A stretch of DNA of 44,969 bases. Origin: Chloroflexota bacterium. GTDB taxonomy: Bacteria > Chloroflexota > Dehalococcoidia > SHYB01. Shown here one piece after another: positions 24,382 through 33,149 of this stretch. Where the stretch lies: positions 1 to 44,969 of the forward strand of contig JACZVV010000011.1 in the NCBI GenBank assembly GCA_022572465.1. The letters run 5' to 3'. Position 1 is the stretch's first letter. The number at the start of each line of letters is the position of its first letter. The notes under the pieces are model-generated. The model was not told where the DNA came from. It saw only the letters and a list, made by a program, of their open reading frames with translations, and did not search any database. The translations under genes and the position numbers were made by a program.

Positions 24382-25083
24382 ATGTTGCTCGAGGTGTGCG
24401 ATCTGGACGCCGGCTATGGGCAGACGCAGATTCTCCATGGGGTCTCCATTCGAGTGGATGAGCGCGAGATCGTCACCATCATCGGCCCCAACGGCTCTGG
24501 CAAGTCGACGCTGCTCAAGGCCATCACCGGGGTGGTCCGGCCCACCGCCGGACGAGTCGTGTTTGGCAGCGACAGCATCGCCGGACTGTCGCCGGACCGG
24601 ATCGTTCGCAAAGGGATCAGCTACGTTCCCCAGACCGAAAACGTCTTTCCATCCCTGACGATTCAGGAAAATCTGGAGATGGGCGCGTTCCTGCGCCGCG
24701 ACCTGGGTCGGGAGCGCCTGCCGCGCATCTACGAGATGTTTCCCGACCTCGTCAGCAAGCGCGGCGACAGGGCCAGCAGGCTCTCCGGCGGCCAGCGGCA
24801 GATGCTGGCGTTAGCCCGGGCCTTGATGCTGGACCCCACGCTCCTTCTTCTGGACGAGCCCTCCGCCGGCCTGGCGCCCATGATGGTAGATGGGGTGTTC
24901 GACAAGATCGCCGAGATCAACCAGACCGGGGTCGCGATCCTCATCGTGGAGCAAAAGGCTCGCCGGTCGTTGCAGCAGTCGCACCGGGGCTACGTCCTCG
25001 CCACAGGCCAGACCCGCCTGGAGGACACCGGCGAGCGGCTGCTGGCCAATCCCGAGGTCCGGCGCCTCTACCTGGGAGGCTAA
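24382..25083 (+). CDS. livF: Branched-chain amino acid-type ABC transporter ATPase LivF
   Basis: 233 aa, the usual LivF length. Walker A GPNGSGKST (35-43), the signature LSGGQRQMLALARAL, Walker B LLLLDEPSAGLAP and the His-switch region IVEQKARRSLQ, in which the usual switch residue (VEQN) is Lys. It pairs with LivG as the second ATPase of the importer. The start lies 2 bp after livG and the stop 4 bp before the livH start, so translation is coupled through the operon. Confidence 0.93.
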   Translation: MLLEVCDLDAGYGQTQILHGVSIRVDEREIVTIIGPNGSGKSTLLKAITGVVRPTAGRVVFGSDSIAGLSPDRIVRKGISYVPQTENVFPSLTIQENLEMGAFLRRDLGRERLPRIYEMFPDLVSKRGDRASRLSGGQRQMLALARALMLDPTLLLLDEPSAGLAPMMVDGVFDKIAEINQTGVAILIVEQKARRSLQQSHRGYVLATGQTRLEDTGERLLANPEVRRLYLGG

Positions 25084-25087
25084 CGGT

Positions 25088-26110
25088 TTGGCAACCCTGA
25101 AGCAGGTAGCCCGCTGGGTTCCAAGCCACTGGGGCGCGGGTCATTTGGTGCTGGCAGGTTTTCTGGCCCTCCTGGTCCTGGCCGTCTCACCCGTTATCAA
25201 GCTCGATCTGGTGGTCAATGGCCTGTTCCTGGGCGCCATCATTGGCCTGGGCGCCATAGGGCTGTCGTTGGTCTACGGCATTCTGAAGTTCGCGCATATC
25301 GGCCACGGCGATTTCATGACCCTTGGCGCGTACTTCGCGCTGTTCCTCCTCAGCGACCTCTTTCCCCGCATTGGGCTGACAGGGGCAGGCCTGGGGCCCT
25401 TCACCTTCGGCTATCCCCTGCTGCTCGCTCTCCCCCTGGCCATGCTGGCCATGGCGGTCGTCGCTATCGCCCTGGACCTGGGAATCTATCGGCGCCTGCG
25501 CCGGCGGGGTGTGAATCCGGTGGTCCTGGCCATGGCCTCCCTGGGCGTCGCTATCGCCCTGCGGGGCGTCGTTCAGATTTTCTGGGGTGGAGGGACGGAG
25601 CAGTATCCCAGGGTCTCCAAGCTTTTCTACCGGCTGCCGATGGACGTCCGCATCCCGCCGGACAACCTCTTCGTTGGGGGGCTGACCGTGGTCCTGGTGG
25701 TAGCCCTGTACCTCTTCCTTACCCGATCGAAGATGGGCAAAGCCATGCGCGCCACGTCCGACAACCCGGACCTGGCCAGGGTCAGCGGCATCAACACCGA
25801 GCATATCCTCTGGTGGACCTGGGCCATCGGCGGCGCGCTGGCGGCCACGGCCGGGGTCCTGCTGGCGGTCTCGCAGGCGCAGCTCGTGCCCATCATGGGA
25901 TGGCGGCTCCTGATCCCCCTCTTCGCTGCCGTCATCCTCGGCGGCATCGGCAATCCCTTCGGAGCCCTGGTGGGCGGCCTGATCATTGGAGTCACGTCCG
26001 AAATCTCAACCCAGTGGCTGAACCCCTCCTATAAGCCCGCCATGGCCTTTCTGGTCATGATTATCATGCTCCTGTTCCGTCCCAGGGGACTCTTCGGGGC
26101 CAAAGACTGA
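25088..26110 (+). CDS. livH: Branched-chain amino acid-type ABC permease LivH
   Basis: 340 aa with a TTG start behind GGGAGG (25074-25079). About 8-9 hydrophobic segments. LivH landmarks are GAIGLSLVYGILKFAHIGHGDFM near the N-terminus, the TSDNPDLARVSGIN coupling-loop region, and VILGGIGNPFGALVGGLIIG near the end. It forms the membrane channel with LivM. A longer upstream frame exists but overlaps livF and has no similarity. The A-rich RSKMGKAMRA loop is the site that contacts the ATPases. Confidence 0.9.
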   Translation: MATLKQVARWVPSHWGAGHLVLAGFLALLVLAVSPVIKLDLVVNGLFLGAIIGLGAIGLSLVYGILKFAHIGHGDFMTLGAYFALFLLSDLFPRIGLTGAGLGPFTFGYPLLLALPLAMLAMAVVAIALDLGIYRRLRRRGVNPVVLAMASLGVAIALRGVVQIFWGGGTEQYPRVSKLFYRLPMDVRIPPDNLFVGGLTVVLVVALYLFLTRSKMGKAMRATSDNPDLARVSGINTEHILWWTWAIGGALAATAGVLLAVSQAQLVPIMGWRLLIPLFAAVILGGIGNPFGALVGGLIIGVTSEISTQWLNPSYKPAMAFLVMIIMLLFRPRGLFGAKD

Positions 26111-27126
26111 TGGACATCATCGGGAACCTGGACTACAACATCGCCTTCGTCGTGGTGGCGGCCATTTACGCCGTCTTCGCCCTGGGGCTCAACGTGCACT
26201 GGGGGTACGCAGGGCTGTTCAACATCGGCATCGCGGGCTTCTTCGCCCTCGGCGCCTACACCTCCGCGCTGCTGACCAAAGCCTCCGCGGACCCCAGGCT
26301 GTTCGAGGACTTCAAGTTCGGGGGCAACCTCGCGGCGAGCTTCGAGGGGATTCCGGTGGTGGGTAGCCTTGACCTGTGGTTCGTGGTGGCGCTGCTAGGA
26401 GCCGCGGCCGTCTGCGCCGTGGTGGCGCTGGGCATCGGCTTTCTGACGCTCCGGCTGAGGGGCGACTACCTCGCCATCGCCACGTTGGGTATTGCCGAGA
26501 GCATCCGCCTGGTCTTCCTCAATGAGAAGTGGCTGGCCAACGGCTCCAAGGGCCTCTACAACATCCCCAGGTTCCTGGGAGACGTGGTCGCCCCCCGGAA
26601 CTACGACTACCTGTTCCTGGTGGTGGTGTTGGTTGTCCTAGCCATCCTGTACCTTGCCGTTGAGCGGATCACCAAGTCTCCCTGGGGACGGGTGCTGAGG
26701 GCCATCCGGGAGGACGAGACGACCGCGGCTGCGAGCGGGAAAAACGTGTTCAAGTTCAAGCTCCAGGCCTTCATCCTGGGAGCGGCGATCATGGGCATAG
26801 GAGGCGCTTTGTTCGCCTACAACGTCCGGTTCCTGTCCCCCCTGACCTTCGACCCGCTCCTGGCCACCTTCATCATCTGGGCGATGCTGATGGTGGGCGG
26901 CAGCGGCAACAACAAGGGCGCGATCCTCGGCGCCTTCATCGTCTGGGGGGTGTGGACCCGAACTCAGTTCCTCCCCCGCTTCCTGGGTGAACCGGAGTTC
27001 CGCTTATTTCTCATCGGCTTCATCATCGTCGCCGTTATGCTCCTGCGGCCCGGCGGCATTCTGGGTGAGGGGCGCAAGGTCTCGAGGCCCGCTTGGCAAC
27101 AAAAGACCGCCTCTCCGGAAACGTGA
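26110..27126 (+). CDS. livM: Branched-chain amino acid-type ABC permease LivM
   Basis: 338 aa. ATG overlaps the livH stop by one base (TGATG). LivM pattern: ALGLNVHWGYAGLFNIGIAGFFALGAY, FLTLRLRGDYLAIATLGIAE, GRVLRAIREDETTAAASGKN (coupling loop) and a C-terminal LLRPGGILGEGRK. About eight to nine membrane segments. Its stop lies inside the left flank of a hairpin shared with convergent livK. Confidence 0.9.
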   Translation: MDIIGNLDYNIAFVVVAAIYAVFALGLNVHWGYAGLFNIGIAGFFALGAYTSALLTKASADPRLFEDFKFGGNLAASFEGIPVVGSLDLWFVVALLGAAAVCAVVALGIGFLTLRLRGDYLAIATLGIAESIRLVFLNEKWLANGSKGLYNIPRFLGDVVAPRNYDYLFLVVVLVVLAILYLAVERITKSPWGRVLRAIREDETTAAASGKNVFKFKLQAFILGAAIMGIGGALFAYNVRFLSPLTFDPLLATFIIWAMLMVGGSGNNKGAILGAFIVWGVWTRTQFLPRFLGEPEFRLFLIGFIIVAVMLLRPGGILGEGRKVSRPAWQQKTASPET

Positions 27127-27141
27127 CCCGAAGAGGCGGTC
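27105..27141. terminator. Bidirectional terminator between livM and livK
   Basis: GACCGCCTCT (27105-27114) and AGAGGCGGTC (27132-27141) form a 10-bp stem with a 17-base loop. The left arm is inside the last codons of livM, and the right arm is 38 bp past the livK stop. Flanking A residues on the left give a U-rich tail for the livK transcript. Confidence 0.6.
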
Positions 27142-27179
27142 CCGTGGCGTCGATGCCGCCGCTGTTCCGCGGAAAGCCG

Positions 27180-28421
27180 TTAGGGAAGCTCGAACCTCCC
27201 CGTGGAGACGATCTCGCCGTTCTCGATCTTCCAGATCTCGATGGTGGAGAGGACGTCGCCGTTCTCGTCGAAGTCCTGAGACCCCGCGGCGCCCTCGTAG
27301 TTGATGTCCTTGCCGTCCCGGATGAGCTCCAAGGCTCGCCTGATGCCATCCACGCCGGGACCTACCACCTCGCCGGGAGCGTTGGCCACGTCGCGCAACG
27401 CGTCGCGGATCTTGGCGCTGTCCGTGGTCGTGCCCGCCTTCTCGGCGGCCAGGGCGATCAGCACGACGGCGTCGTAGGTCTCGGCAACGAAGGGATTCTC
27501 TGATATCACGGCGAAGGCATTCTCGTAGTCCCGGTTAAAGATGCTCCGGGCGTCTGTCAGAGGCGTGCCGGGCGCTGTCCCATACGTCCCTTCCAGCGCG
27601 TCGGCCCCGACGGTCTGGTTCATCTCGTTGGACTTGGTGCCGTCCACGAACAGGAAGGTGCTGATGTAGCCGCCCTCGATGGCCTCCCGCAGGTAGATCT
27701 CCGCCTGGCCTGGGTAACCTACCGCCACCAGGACGTCGGGATTCCCCTCGGTCGCCTTGCTCAGCTCAGAGAGGAAAGTAGGCTGCACATCCTCGTGGGC
27801 CACGAGCTCGAGGACGTTGCCTCCTTCCTGCTCGAAGGTCTTCTTGAACTGCTCCGCCAGCCCCTGGCCGTAGGCATTGTTGATGAACAGGGCGGAGGCG
27901 GTGTTGAACCCCAGCTCGCGGGCCAGCCGTCCAAGGACGACCCCCTGGGCCGCGTCGGAGACGGTGGTGCGGAAAAGGAAGTCGTTGTCGTTCAGCGCGG
28001 TGAGCGCTGGGGAGGTCGAGGAGCCCGAAATCTGGAGGATGCCCTTGGGCACCGTCACGGATTCCGCCACGGCAATCGTCACGCCGCTCGCCAGGGCGCC
28101 GACGATGGCCACTACCTTCTCCAGATCGACAAGAGCCCGGGCGGCGTCGACTCCCACCTGTGGGTTCGTCTGGGTGTCCCGGGCGACGATGATCACCACC
28201 GTGCCGAGCACGCCGCCGGCCTGGTTGATCTGTTCGACGGCCAGCGTGGTGCCGTTCCGGTGCGAGTCGCCAAAATAGGAAAGGGTGCCGGTGAACGTAT
28301 TCAGTTGTCCGATCTTGAGAGGCGTTTCGGCCTCGTCATCCCCGTTGCCACAGGCTGCGACCACCAGAGCGATAGCCATGCCAATAGCGAGAGCCGCGAA
28401 GAGTATCCGAAACCGTTTCAT
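27180..28421 (-). CDS. livK: Branched-chain amino acid-type ABC substrate-binding lipoprotein LivK
   Basis: 413 aa from ATG 28421 (AAGGA seven bases upstream). Signal peptide with a lipobox (ALVVAAC), then a two-lobed Peripla_BP_6 domain: LKIGQLNTFTGTLSYFGDSH, NQAGGVLG, DTQTNPQVGVDAARALV and VPKGILQISGSSTSPALTAL. In this family the Ser/Thr-rich GSSTSPAL segment binds the amino-acid backbone. It delivers solute to LivHM. Divergent placement from the rest of the operon, with its own promoter, allows separate high expression. The real substrate may not be a branched-chain amino acid. Confidence 0.9.
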   Translation of the reverse strand: MKRFRILFAALAIGMAIALVVAACGNGDDEAETPLKIGQLNTFTGTLSYFGDSHRNGTTLAVEQINQAGGVLGTVVIIVARDTQTNPQVGVDAARALVDLEKVVAIVGALASGVTIAVAESVTVPKGILQISGSSTSPALTALNDNDFLFRTTVSDAAQGVVLGRLARELGFNTASALFINNAYGQGLAEQFKKTFEQEGGNVLELVAHEDVQPTFLSELSKATEGNPDVLVAVGYPGQAEIYLREAIEGGYISTFLFVDGTKSNEMNQTVGADALEGTYGTAPGTPLTDARSIFNRDYENAFAVISENPFVAETYDAVVLIALAAEKAGTTTDSAKIRDALRDVANAPGEVVGPGVDGIRRALELIRDGKDINYEGAAGSQDFDENGDVLSTIEIWKIENGEIVSTGRFELP

Positions 28422-28467
28422 GGTTCTTTCCTTCTCCATTCAGTAACACTAAACGAATTGCTCAGGA

Positions 28468-28496
28468 ACCATACCCGAAAAGGGTTACGATTGCAA
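28468..28496 (-). promoter_or_regulatory. Promoter of livK
   Basis: On the minus strand: TTGCAA, 17-bp spacer, TATGGT. The -10 ends 46 bp before the ATG at 28421. Confidence 0.5.
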
Positions 28497-28589
28497 GCAG
28501 GGCCTTGGAGGCCCAGAGACCGGCGACCCTCTCCATGACGGAGAGCGTTGGCGTGAGGGCGCCCCCAAAGTTCGAGGTAGTTTCCAGGC

Positions 28590-29156
28590 CTAGCGCACGA
28601 GACGGTCTACGAAGGAGAAGGAAAGCTCCACTCCAGGGTTGCGCAGGCCGGCGGTCTCGCCCAACTTGACGACGCGGGCCTCCAGCCTTCCGGGCCCCAG
28701 ATCCAGCAGGCCGACGGTGCCCAGCCGGGTGGAATAGAGGTGGGGATGGGTGGGGCTACCGGAGTTGATCTGGAGCACGCCGTCCCGGTAGTCCAGTCGC
28801 TCGAAGTGGGTGTGCCCGGTGACGATGATCTCAACGCGCCGGCCGCCCAAATAAAAATCGACGAGGGCGTCGATCGGGCGGTCCTCGGGCTCCATGTCGT
28901 GGACCAGGGCGAGCGTCCAACTCTCCACGTCGAGAAAGTGGCAGTCTTGGACGCGGGGGTCCTCCCACCCGCCGTCGTTGTTGCCCCGCGCCGCCAGCAC
29001 GGGGGCGATGGCCTCGAGCTCGTCGAGCACCCTGGGAGTAACGATGTCGCCGCCGTGAAGAATGAGGTCGACGCCTTCGAAGGCGTCGGAGACCTCGTCC
29101 CACAGGTTGCGCAGATCGCTGGGCAGGTGAGTATCGGTGAGGAGGCCGATTCGCAT
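28590..29156 (-). CDS. YfcE/MJ0936-type metallophosphoesterase
   Basis: 188 aa. Calcineurin-like metal motifs in order: Asp8-x-His10 (LTDTHLP), GGDIV, GNNDGGWED (family GNCD/GNND) and TGHTHFER. The size and layout match the YfcE/MJ0936 phosphodiesterase group, which hydrolyses model phosphodiesters; a natural substrate is not established. ATG 29156 is used because the fold begins there; no clear ribosome site is seen. It lies at the 3' end of the che operon, 77 bp after the zinc-ribbon gene, and might act on a cyclic-nucleotide signal (speculative). Confidence 0.85.
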   Translation of the reverse strand: MRIGLLTDTHLPSDLRNLWDEVSDAFEGVDLILHGGDIVTPRVLDELEAIAPVLAARGNNDGGWEDPRVQDCHFLDVESWTLALVHDMEPEDRPIDALVDFYLGGRRVEIIVTGHTHFERLDYRDGVLQINSGSPTHPHLYSTRLGTVGLLDLGPGRLEARVVKLGETAGLRNPGVELSFSFVDRLVR

Positions 29157-29233
29157 CGGAAAAAGGCTAGGGCACCGCGGCGAGCCTGTCAAGGAGCAGC
29201 CAGGCGGGCTCGGGAGGGGCCGGAGCGCGACGC

Positions 29234-29740
29234 CTAGGCGGACGCTTGCGCCGGCCACGATCCCCAAAGCGTCTCGGCACCGCAGTGGGTGCACTGTAAC
29301 GGTATCGCGGCGAGACCGTGGGCGCCGCAGGAGCCGCAGGCGAAATGGTTGCTGGCCGAGGCGCCGAAGGACCGTTCCAGCTGCCGGGTCAAGTCGGCAA
29401 CACGGGACTCCAAACGGACGACGGTCTTTTCCAGTCGGCCGACTCGGGCCATCCTTGCTTCCAATTTCTTGGTCCGAACGGTGAGGCCGGACAAGGCTTT
29501 TTTCGAGGGCGCCTTCGGCTTCGTCGCGACGGCTTGGGGGGTAGGGAGAGTCACCGGCTTGGCCTTCGGGGCGGGCGGCGGAGACACCTGGGGTTCCCTG
29601 GCTGGCGCCGGCGGAGCAGGCGCGGGAGGCTCCGCCGCGACCGGGAGCACCACCGGGAGTACCTCAACGACTTCCTCCACGACGTTTCCATTCAGGAGGG
29701 CGTCGATGTCGGCCTGGGATAGGACCGCGTTGTCGCTCAT
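29234..29740 (-). CDS. FliM-type CheY-binding peptide / zinc-ribbon protein
   Basis: 168 aa. Residues 7-18 (LSQADIDALLNG) match the N-terminal EIDALL peptide by which FliM binds phospho-CheY. No FliM CheC-like or SpoA domains follow. Instead there is a Pro/Ala-rich linker (28-80), a basic coiled coil (85-125, LEKTVVRLESRVADLTRQL) and a C-terminal zinc ribbon Cys135-x2-Cys138...Cys150-x2-Cys153. Its ATG overlaps the HD-GYP stop by one base (TAATG), inside the che operon. I infer a CheY-P docking protein that passes the signal to a non-flagellar target. I know no named family with this order. Confidence 0.7.
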   Translation of the reverse strand: MSDNAVLSQADIDALLNGNVVEEVVEVLPVVLPVAAEPPAPAPPAPAREPQVSPPPAPKAKPVTLPTPQAVATKPKAPSKKALSGLTVRTKKLEARMARVGRLEKTVVRLESRVADLTRQLERSFGASASNHFACGSCGAHGLAAIPLQCTHCGAETLWGSWPAQASA

Positions 29741-30819
29741 TAGTAATCAAGGACTTCGACGACCAATCGGTCCTGGTTAGCCAGGTCGGTCAGGTCCAAG
29801 TCGTAGGGCTCCCGGACCACGACGCCGCGTTGGTCCCGGCAGATGCGGGCCACGGGCCGTCCGATGTGGCCGACGTTGGCGTTGGTCACGATTGCTAGCT
29901 CGCCGGTGTTCAGTTTGATCGTAATCCCGGTGGGGTACAGGGGAACTTGGCGCGAGAAGATCGCGACCAGCTCGGGATCGAACCACTCGCCGCTGTAGGC
30001 CATGATGTACTCGACAGTCTCGTGGGGCATCAGCGGCGCCCTGCCCTGTCGCTTGGAGACGAGATCATAGTAGGCATCGGCGATGGCGATGATGCGGGCA
30101 TACAGCGGGATCTCCTCTCCTTTATGGCCGTAAGGGTAGCCGCTGCCGTCCCACCGCTCGTGATGTTGCAAGATGGCGTTACCGACCTCGGTGTCGATCG
30201 CTTTGGGGCCGGAGAGCAACGAGTAGCCGATCTGGGGGTGCTTTTTCAGCAGCTCGTCTTCCGCGGGCGTCAGATCCGCTCCCTTGCCGGTAACTCCCGG
30301 CGAGATGTAGAGATACCCGGTGTTCATCAGAATGGAGGCGAGACCGAGCCTGGTGAGGTTGGTCTTATCGAGGCCCAGCCGCCGGCCCATGAGCATGCAG
30401 AGGATGGCCACTTTCGGCGGATGGATGAAGTCGAAATCTTCGATGGCCGGGCACCCCGAGGCGTTGATCTCGCCAATCACATCGGGGAACAAGCTTCGAA
30501 CCATGGCTGCGATGGCCCGCTCGACCAGCACGACGAGGGTCTGGTCGATGGCCCGCGCGCCTTTCGATTGGGCGAGGTACTGCCGGAGCGCTCGGACCGC
30601 ATCGGCCTCCACCTCGGGCGGGACAAGGGGCTGGGCCGGTACGTCGGCGACGCGAGGGTCCTCGATCAAGAGCTCGCCGATGCCGTTGGCGGCCAGGGTG
30701 GCGATGTCGTCCTTCCCCAGCTCGGACCCGGCAAAGAACAGCTCCTGGCCACGGCTATCGTAGATGGACCGGCTGGTCACCATGCCGGGTCTGGCGCTCC
30801 TGGTGGAGATTCGCCGCAT
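29740..30819 (-). CDS. HD-GYP-domain protein with degenerate HD dyad
   Basis: 359 aa. Residues 1-120 are the usual N-terminal extension of HD-GYP proteins (MVTSRSIYDSRGQELFFAG). The HD-GYP core spans about 125-275: His133, LLKKHPQIGYSLL (His194), QHHERWDGSGYPYG (His219/220, GYP 227-229) and IIAIADAYYDLVS. The hallmark HD of LLHDIGK is Met165-Asn166 (ILMNTG), removing two metal ligands, so cyclic-di-GMP hydrolysis is unlikely and a binding or sensor role more likely. A further C-terminal beta domain (280-359) is present. GGAGG eight bases before ATG 30819 fixes the start, 45 bp after cheR. Confidence 0.85.
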   Translation of the reverse strand: MRRISTRSARPGMVTSRSIYDSRGQELFFAGSELGKDDIATLAANGIGELLIEDPRVADVPAQPLVPPEVEADAVRALRQYLAQSKGARAIDQTLVVLVERAIAAMVRSLFPDVIGEINASGCPAIEDFDFIHPPKVAILCMLMGRRLGLDKTNLTRLGLASILMNTGYLYISPGVTGKGADLTPAEDELLKKHPQIGYSLLSGPKAIDTEVGNAILQHHERWDGSGYPYGHKGEEIPLYARIIAIADAYYDLVSKRQGRAPLMPHETVEYIMAYSGEWFDPELVAIFSRQVPLYPTGITIKLNTGELAIVTNANVGHIGRPVARICRDQRGVVVREPYDLDLTDLANQDRLVVEVLDY

Positions 30820-30864
30820 TCGCGTGCCTCCGTATCGGGTTTGGCCGAGAAACAACGAGCCTGA

Positions 30865-31665
30865 TTAGGCGGCCGATCGCATCGGGGCGGCTCGTTTCTG
30901 GTACAGCGAGGCGAACCGCCGTTCGAACCCCTGCTCAGCGGCGTGGAACAACCCCTCCGCGCCGCCGATAAAGAGCCAGCCATCGGTTTTCAACGCTCGC
31001 GAAAATTTTTCGTTCAGCGTTGCTTTGGTCTCTTCGGAGAAGTAGATGACGACGTTGCGGCACAGGATCAGGTCGAACCCCTGCTCAAACCGGTCGGTCA
31101 GCAAGTTCTGTTGCCGAAACTGGACCTTTTCCCGAATGCTCTCCTTGATCCACCATTGCCCGTCGACCATAGTGAAGTACTTCATCGCCATGGCTTTGTT
31201 CACGTTTCGAATGTCCGCGGCGCTGTAGGGGCCGCCGGCGCGAGCCGTTGCCAGCGCCTGGCTGTCCAGATCGGTGCCCAGGATGCGATGCGACGCCTTG
31301 GGTGTCAGCTCGTTCAGCATGATGGCCACGGTGTATGGCTCGGCGCCAATGGAGCAGCCGGCGCTCCAAACGTTGATCGATGGTGTCTGGCCGACCAGGT
31401 CGGAGAGGACATGGCTTCGGAGGATGTCGAACTGATCGGCGTCGCGGAAGAACTCCGAGACGTTGATGGTCAGAAATCCGCGGAGCTTGTCCAAGACCCG
31501 GGGGTCTCGCTCCAAGAGGGCGAAGTAGGACCGAACGGGCATCCCCTGGGAGGCGACGAAATTGTCCAACCGGCGGCGCATCTGCTGCGGCTTGTAGCAC
31601 CCCAAGTCGATCTTGGTGAGCTTGTGGATGCAAGCCGAAAGGGCGGCGAACTCGAGGTCGGTCAT
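30865..31665 (-). CDS. cheR: Chemotaxis receptor methyltransferase CheR
   Basis: 266 aa. The N-terminal helical domain has the Arg-rich YKPQQMRRRLDNF. TINVSEFFRD (67-75) is the CheR hallmark; the SAM-binding loop is WSAGCSIGAEPYTVA (100-114), and LILCRNVVIYF lies further on. CheR methylates glutamates in receptor signalling domains using SAM. No receptor gene is in the window, so the target is encoded elsewhere. It starts 3 bp after cheB, with GGGAG in the cheB end as ribosome site. Confidence 0.93.
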   Translation of the reverse strand: MTDLEFAALSACIHKLTKIDLGCYKPQQMRRRLDNFVASQGMPVRSYFALLERDPRVLDKLRGFLTINVSEFFRDADQFDILRSHVLSDLVGQTPSINVWSAGCSIGAEPYTVAIMLNELTPKASHRILGTDLDSQALATARAGGPYSAADIRNVNKAMAMKYFTMVDGQWWIKESIREKVQFRQQNLLTDRFEQGFDLILCRNVVIYFSEETKATLNEKFSRALKTDGWLFIGGAEGLFHAAEQGFERRFASLYQKRAAPMRSAA

Positions 31666-31668
31666 TCG

Positions 31669-32745
31669 CTATCTCCCACCCGCCAAGGCGGGCTCGCGCA
31701 TGCCGCACATGGCCTCGATGATCCGGGGCATTCCCTGAATTGGAACGACGAAGTCGCCATACCCGGCCTCGACGACGCTCCTGGGCATCCCATATACCAC
31801 GCAGCTGGACTCGTGCTCCGCCGCAACCCGGCCGCCGGCGGCACGGATCAACCCCGCGCCTCGCGTGCCGTCGGACCCCATGCCCGTCAGCACCACGCCC
31901 ATCGCACGCTTTCCATAGGCCCTGGCAACCGTTTCCATCGTGACGTCGATGGCCGGGCGCACTCCGTGTTGCGGAGGGTCGTCGGTCAATTCGACCCGGC
32001 CGCGATCGTCGACGGTCAGGTGGTATCCGCCGGCGGCGACGAGAGCTTGGCCCGGTTCGACGATGTCGCCGGACCTCGCTTCTTTGATGTGGAGCTGCGA
32101 CGCGGCATCGAGCCGTTGGGCCATCGATTCGGTGAATCCCGCTGGCATGTGCTGCACCACCAGCAACGCCGCCGGCAGGTCGCCCGGTAGGGCCGGCAAG
32201 AGCTCCATGAGCGCTTTGGGGCCGCCGGTCGAGCTGCCGATCACCACCACGCTGGACCGCCCGAACTGGGGTCGCCGAACGGGCCCTGGCGTTGAGGCGG
32301 GCTTGGGTGTGGACCGCCGCATCGGGCCCAGCCGACCCCGGTTGACCTTGGACGCTTGCACAATCTTGGCGCGCAGGTCGGTGGCATCGCGGTCGGCGCC
32401 GGTCGGGCTAGCCTGCGACGATTTCAAGACGAAGTCAACGGCCCCAAGCTCCAACGCCCGGAAGGTCGCGTCGGTGCCGTCGCCGGTGAGACTGCTGAGC
32501 ATGATCACCGGCGTCGGGCGGGACTGCATGATCTGCTCCAGCGCCACCAGCCCATTCATGCGCGGCATTTCCACGTCGAGCGTCACGACGTCGGGACGCA
32601 GGTTGTGGACGAGCTCGACAGCCTCCAAGCCATCGCCCGCCGTGCCAACTACTTCGATCGCCGCGTCCGAGGCCAGCTTACGCTTCAGGCTCTCGCGGAC
32701 GAAGCGCGAGTCGTCGACGATCAGCACCCTAATCGGTCGTTGCAT
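31669..32745 (-). CDS. cheB: Chemotaxis methylesterase/deamidase CheB
   Basis: 358 aa. Receiver domain 4-122 with Asp11/Asp12, phospho-Asp57 (TLDVEMPRMNG) and Lys108; a Pro/Arg-rich linker 135-162; methylesterase domain 165-350 with catalytic Ser171/172 (GSSTGGP), His199 (VQHMP) and Asp292 (TGMGSDGT). Phosphorylated CheB removes methyl groups from receptors, opposing CheR encoded just downstream. Both domains are complete. It follows cheY after 37 bp. Confidence 0.94.
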   Translation of the reverse strand: MQRPIRVLIVDDSRFVRESLKRKLASDAAIEVVGTAGDGLEAVELVHNLRPDVVTLDVEMPRMNGLVALEQIMQSRPTPVIMLSSLTGDGTDATFRALELGAVDFVLKSSQASPTGADRDATDLRAKIVQASKVNRGRLGPMRRSTPKPASTPGPVRRPQFGRSSVVVIGSSTGGPKALMELLPALPGDLPAALLVVQHMPAGFTESMAQRLDAASQLHIKEARSGDIVEPGQALVAAGGYHLTVDDRGRVELTDDPPQHGVRPAIDVTMETVARAYGKRAMGVVLTGMGSDGTRGAGLIRAAGGRVAAEHESSCVVYGMPRSVVEAGYGDFVVPIQGMPRIIEAMCGMREPALAGGR

Positions 32746-32782
32746 GACATCCCTCGACCAGAAGTGTTACCGGGGCGTGGAC

Positions 32783-33139
32783 CTAGCTCAAGATCTTTTT
32801 GACGGCGGCAAGAACTCGCTCGGCGGCGAATGGCTTGACCACGAAGTCCTTGGCGCCCGATTTGAGGGCGTCCACGACGATGGCCTGTTGACCCATGGCC
32901 GTGACCATTGCTACTCGCGCATTGCTGTCGAGCTGTCTCAAGTGTTTGAGGGCCGTCAGGCCGTCCATGTCGGGCATCGTGATGTCCAGCAAGACGGCGT
33001 CCGGACTCTCGGACTTGTAGAGCTCGATCGCCTCGCTGCCATTGCCGGCCTCCACCACGTCATAGCCGTTTTCCTTCAGCAGCTTGGCGCACTTCATCCG
33101 CATGAACGCGGCGTCATCGACTACCATGATTTTCGGCAT
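32783..33139 (-). CDS. cheY: Chemotaxis response regulator CheY
   Basis: 118 aa single receiver: Asp8/Asp9, phospho-Asp52 (LLDITMPDMDG), Thr80, Lys102 (VKPF). AGGAG lies eight bases before the ATG. Placed between cheD and cheB, it is the natural output regulator of this operon. CheC (upstream) is a CheY-P phosphatase family member, and the FliM-type peptide on the protein encoded at 29234-29740 is a likely docking site. No cheA is present here, so phosphate comes from a distant kinase. Confidence 0.9.
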   Translation of the reverse strand: MPKIMVVDDAAFMRMKCAKLLKENGYDVVEAGNGSEAIELYKSESPDAVLLDITMPDMDGLTALKHLRQLDSNARVAMVTAMGQQAIVVDALKSGAKDFVVKPFAAERVLAAVKKILS

Positions 33140-33149
33140 GCTGCGTCTC

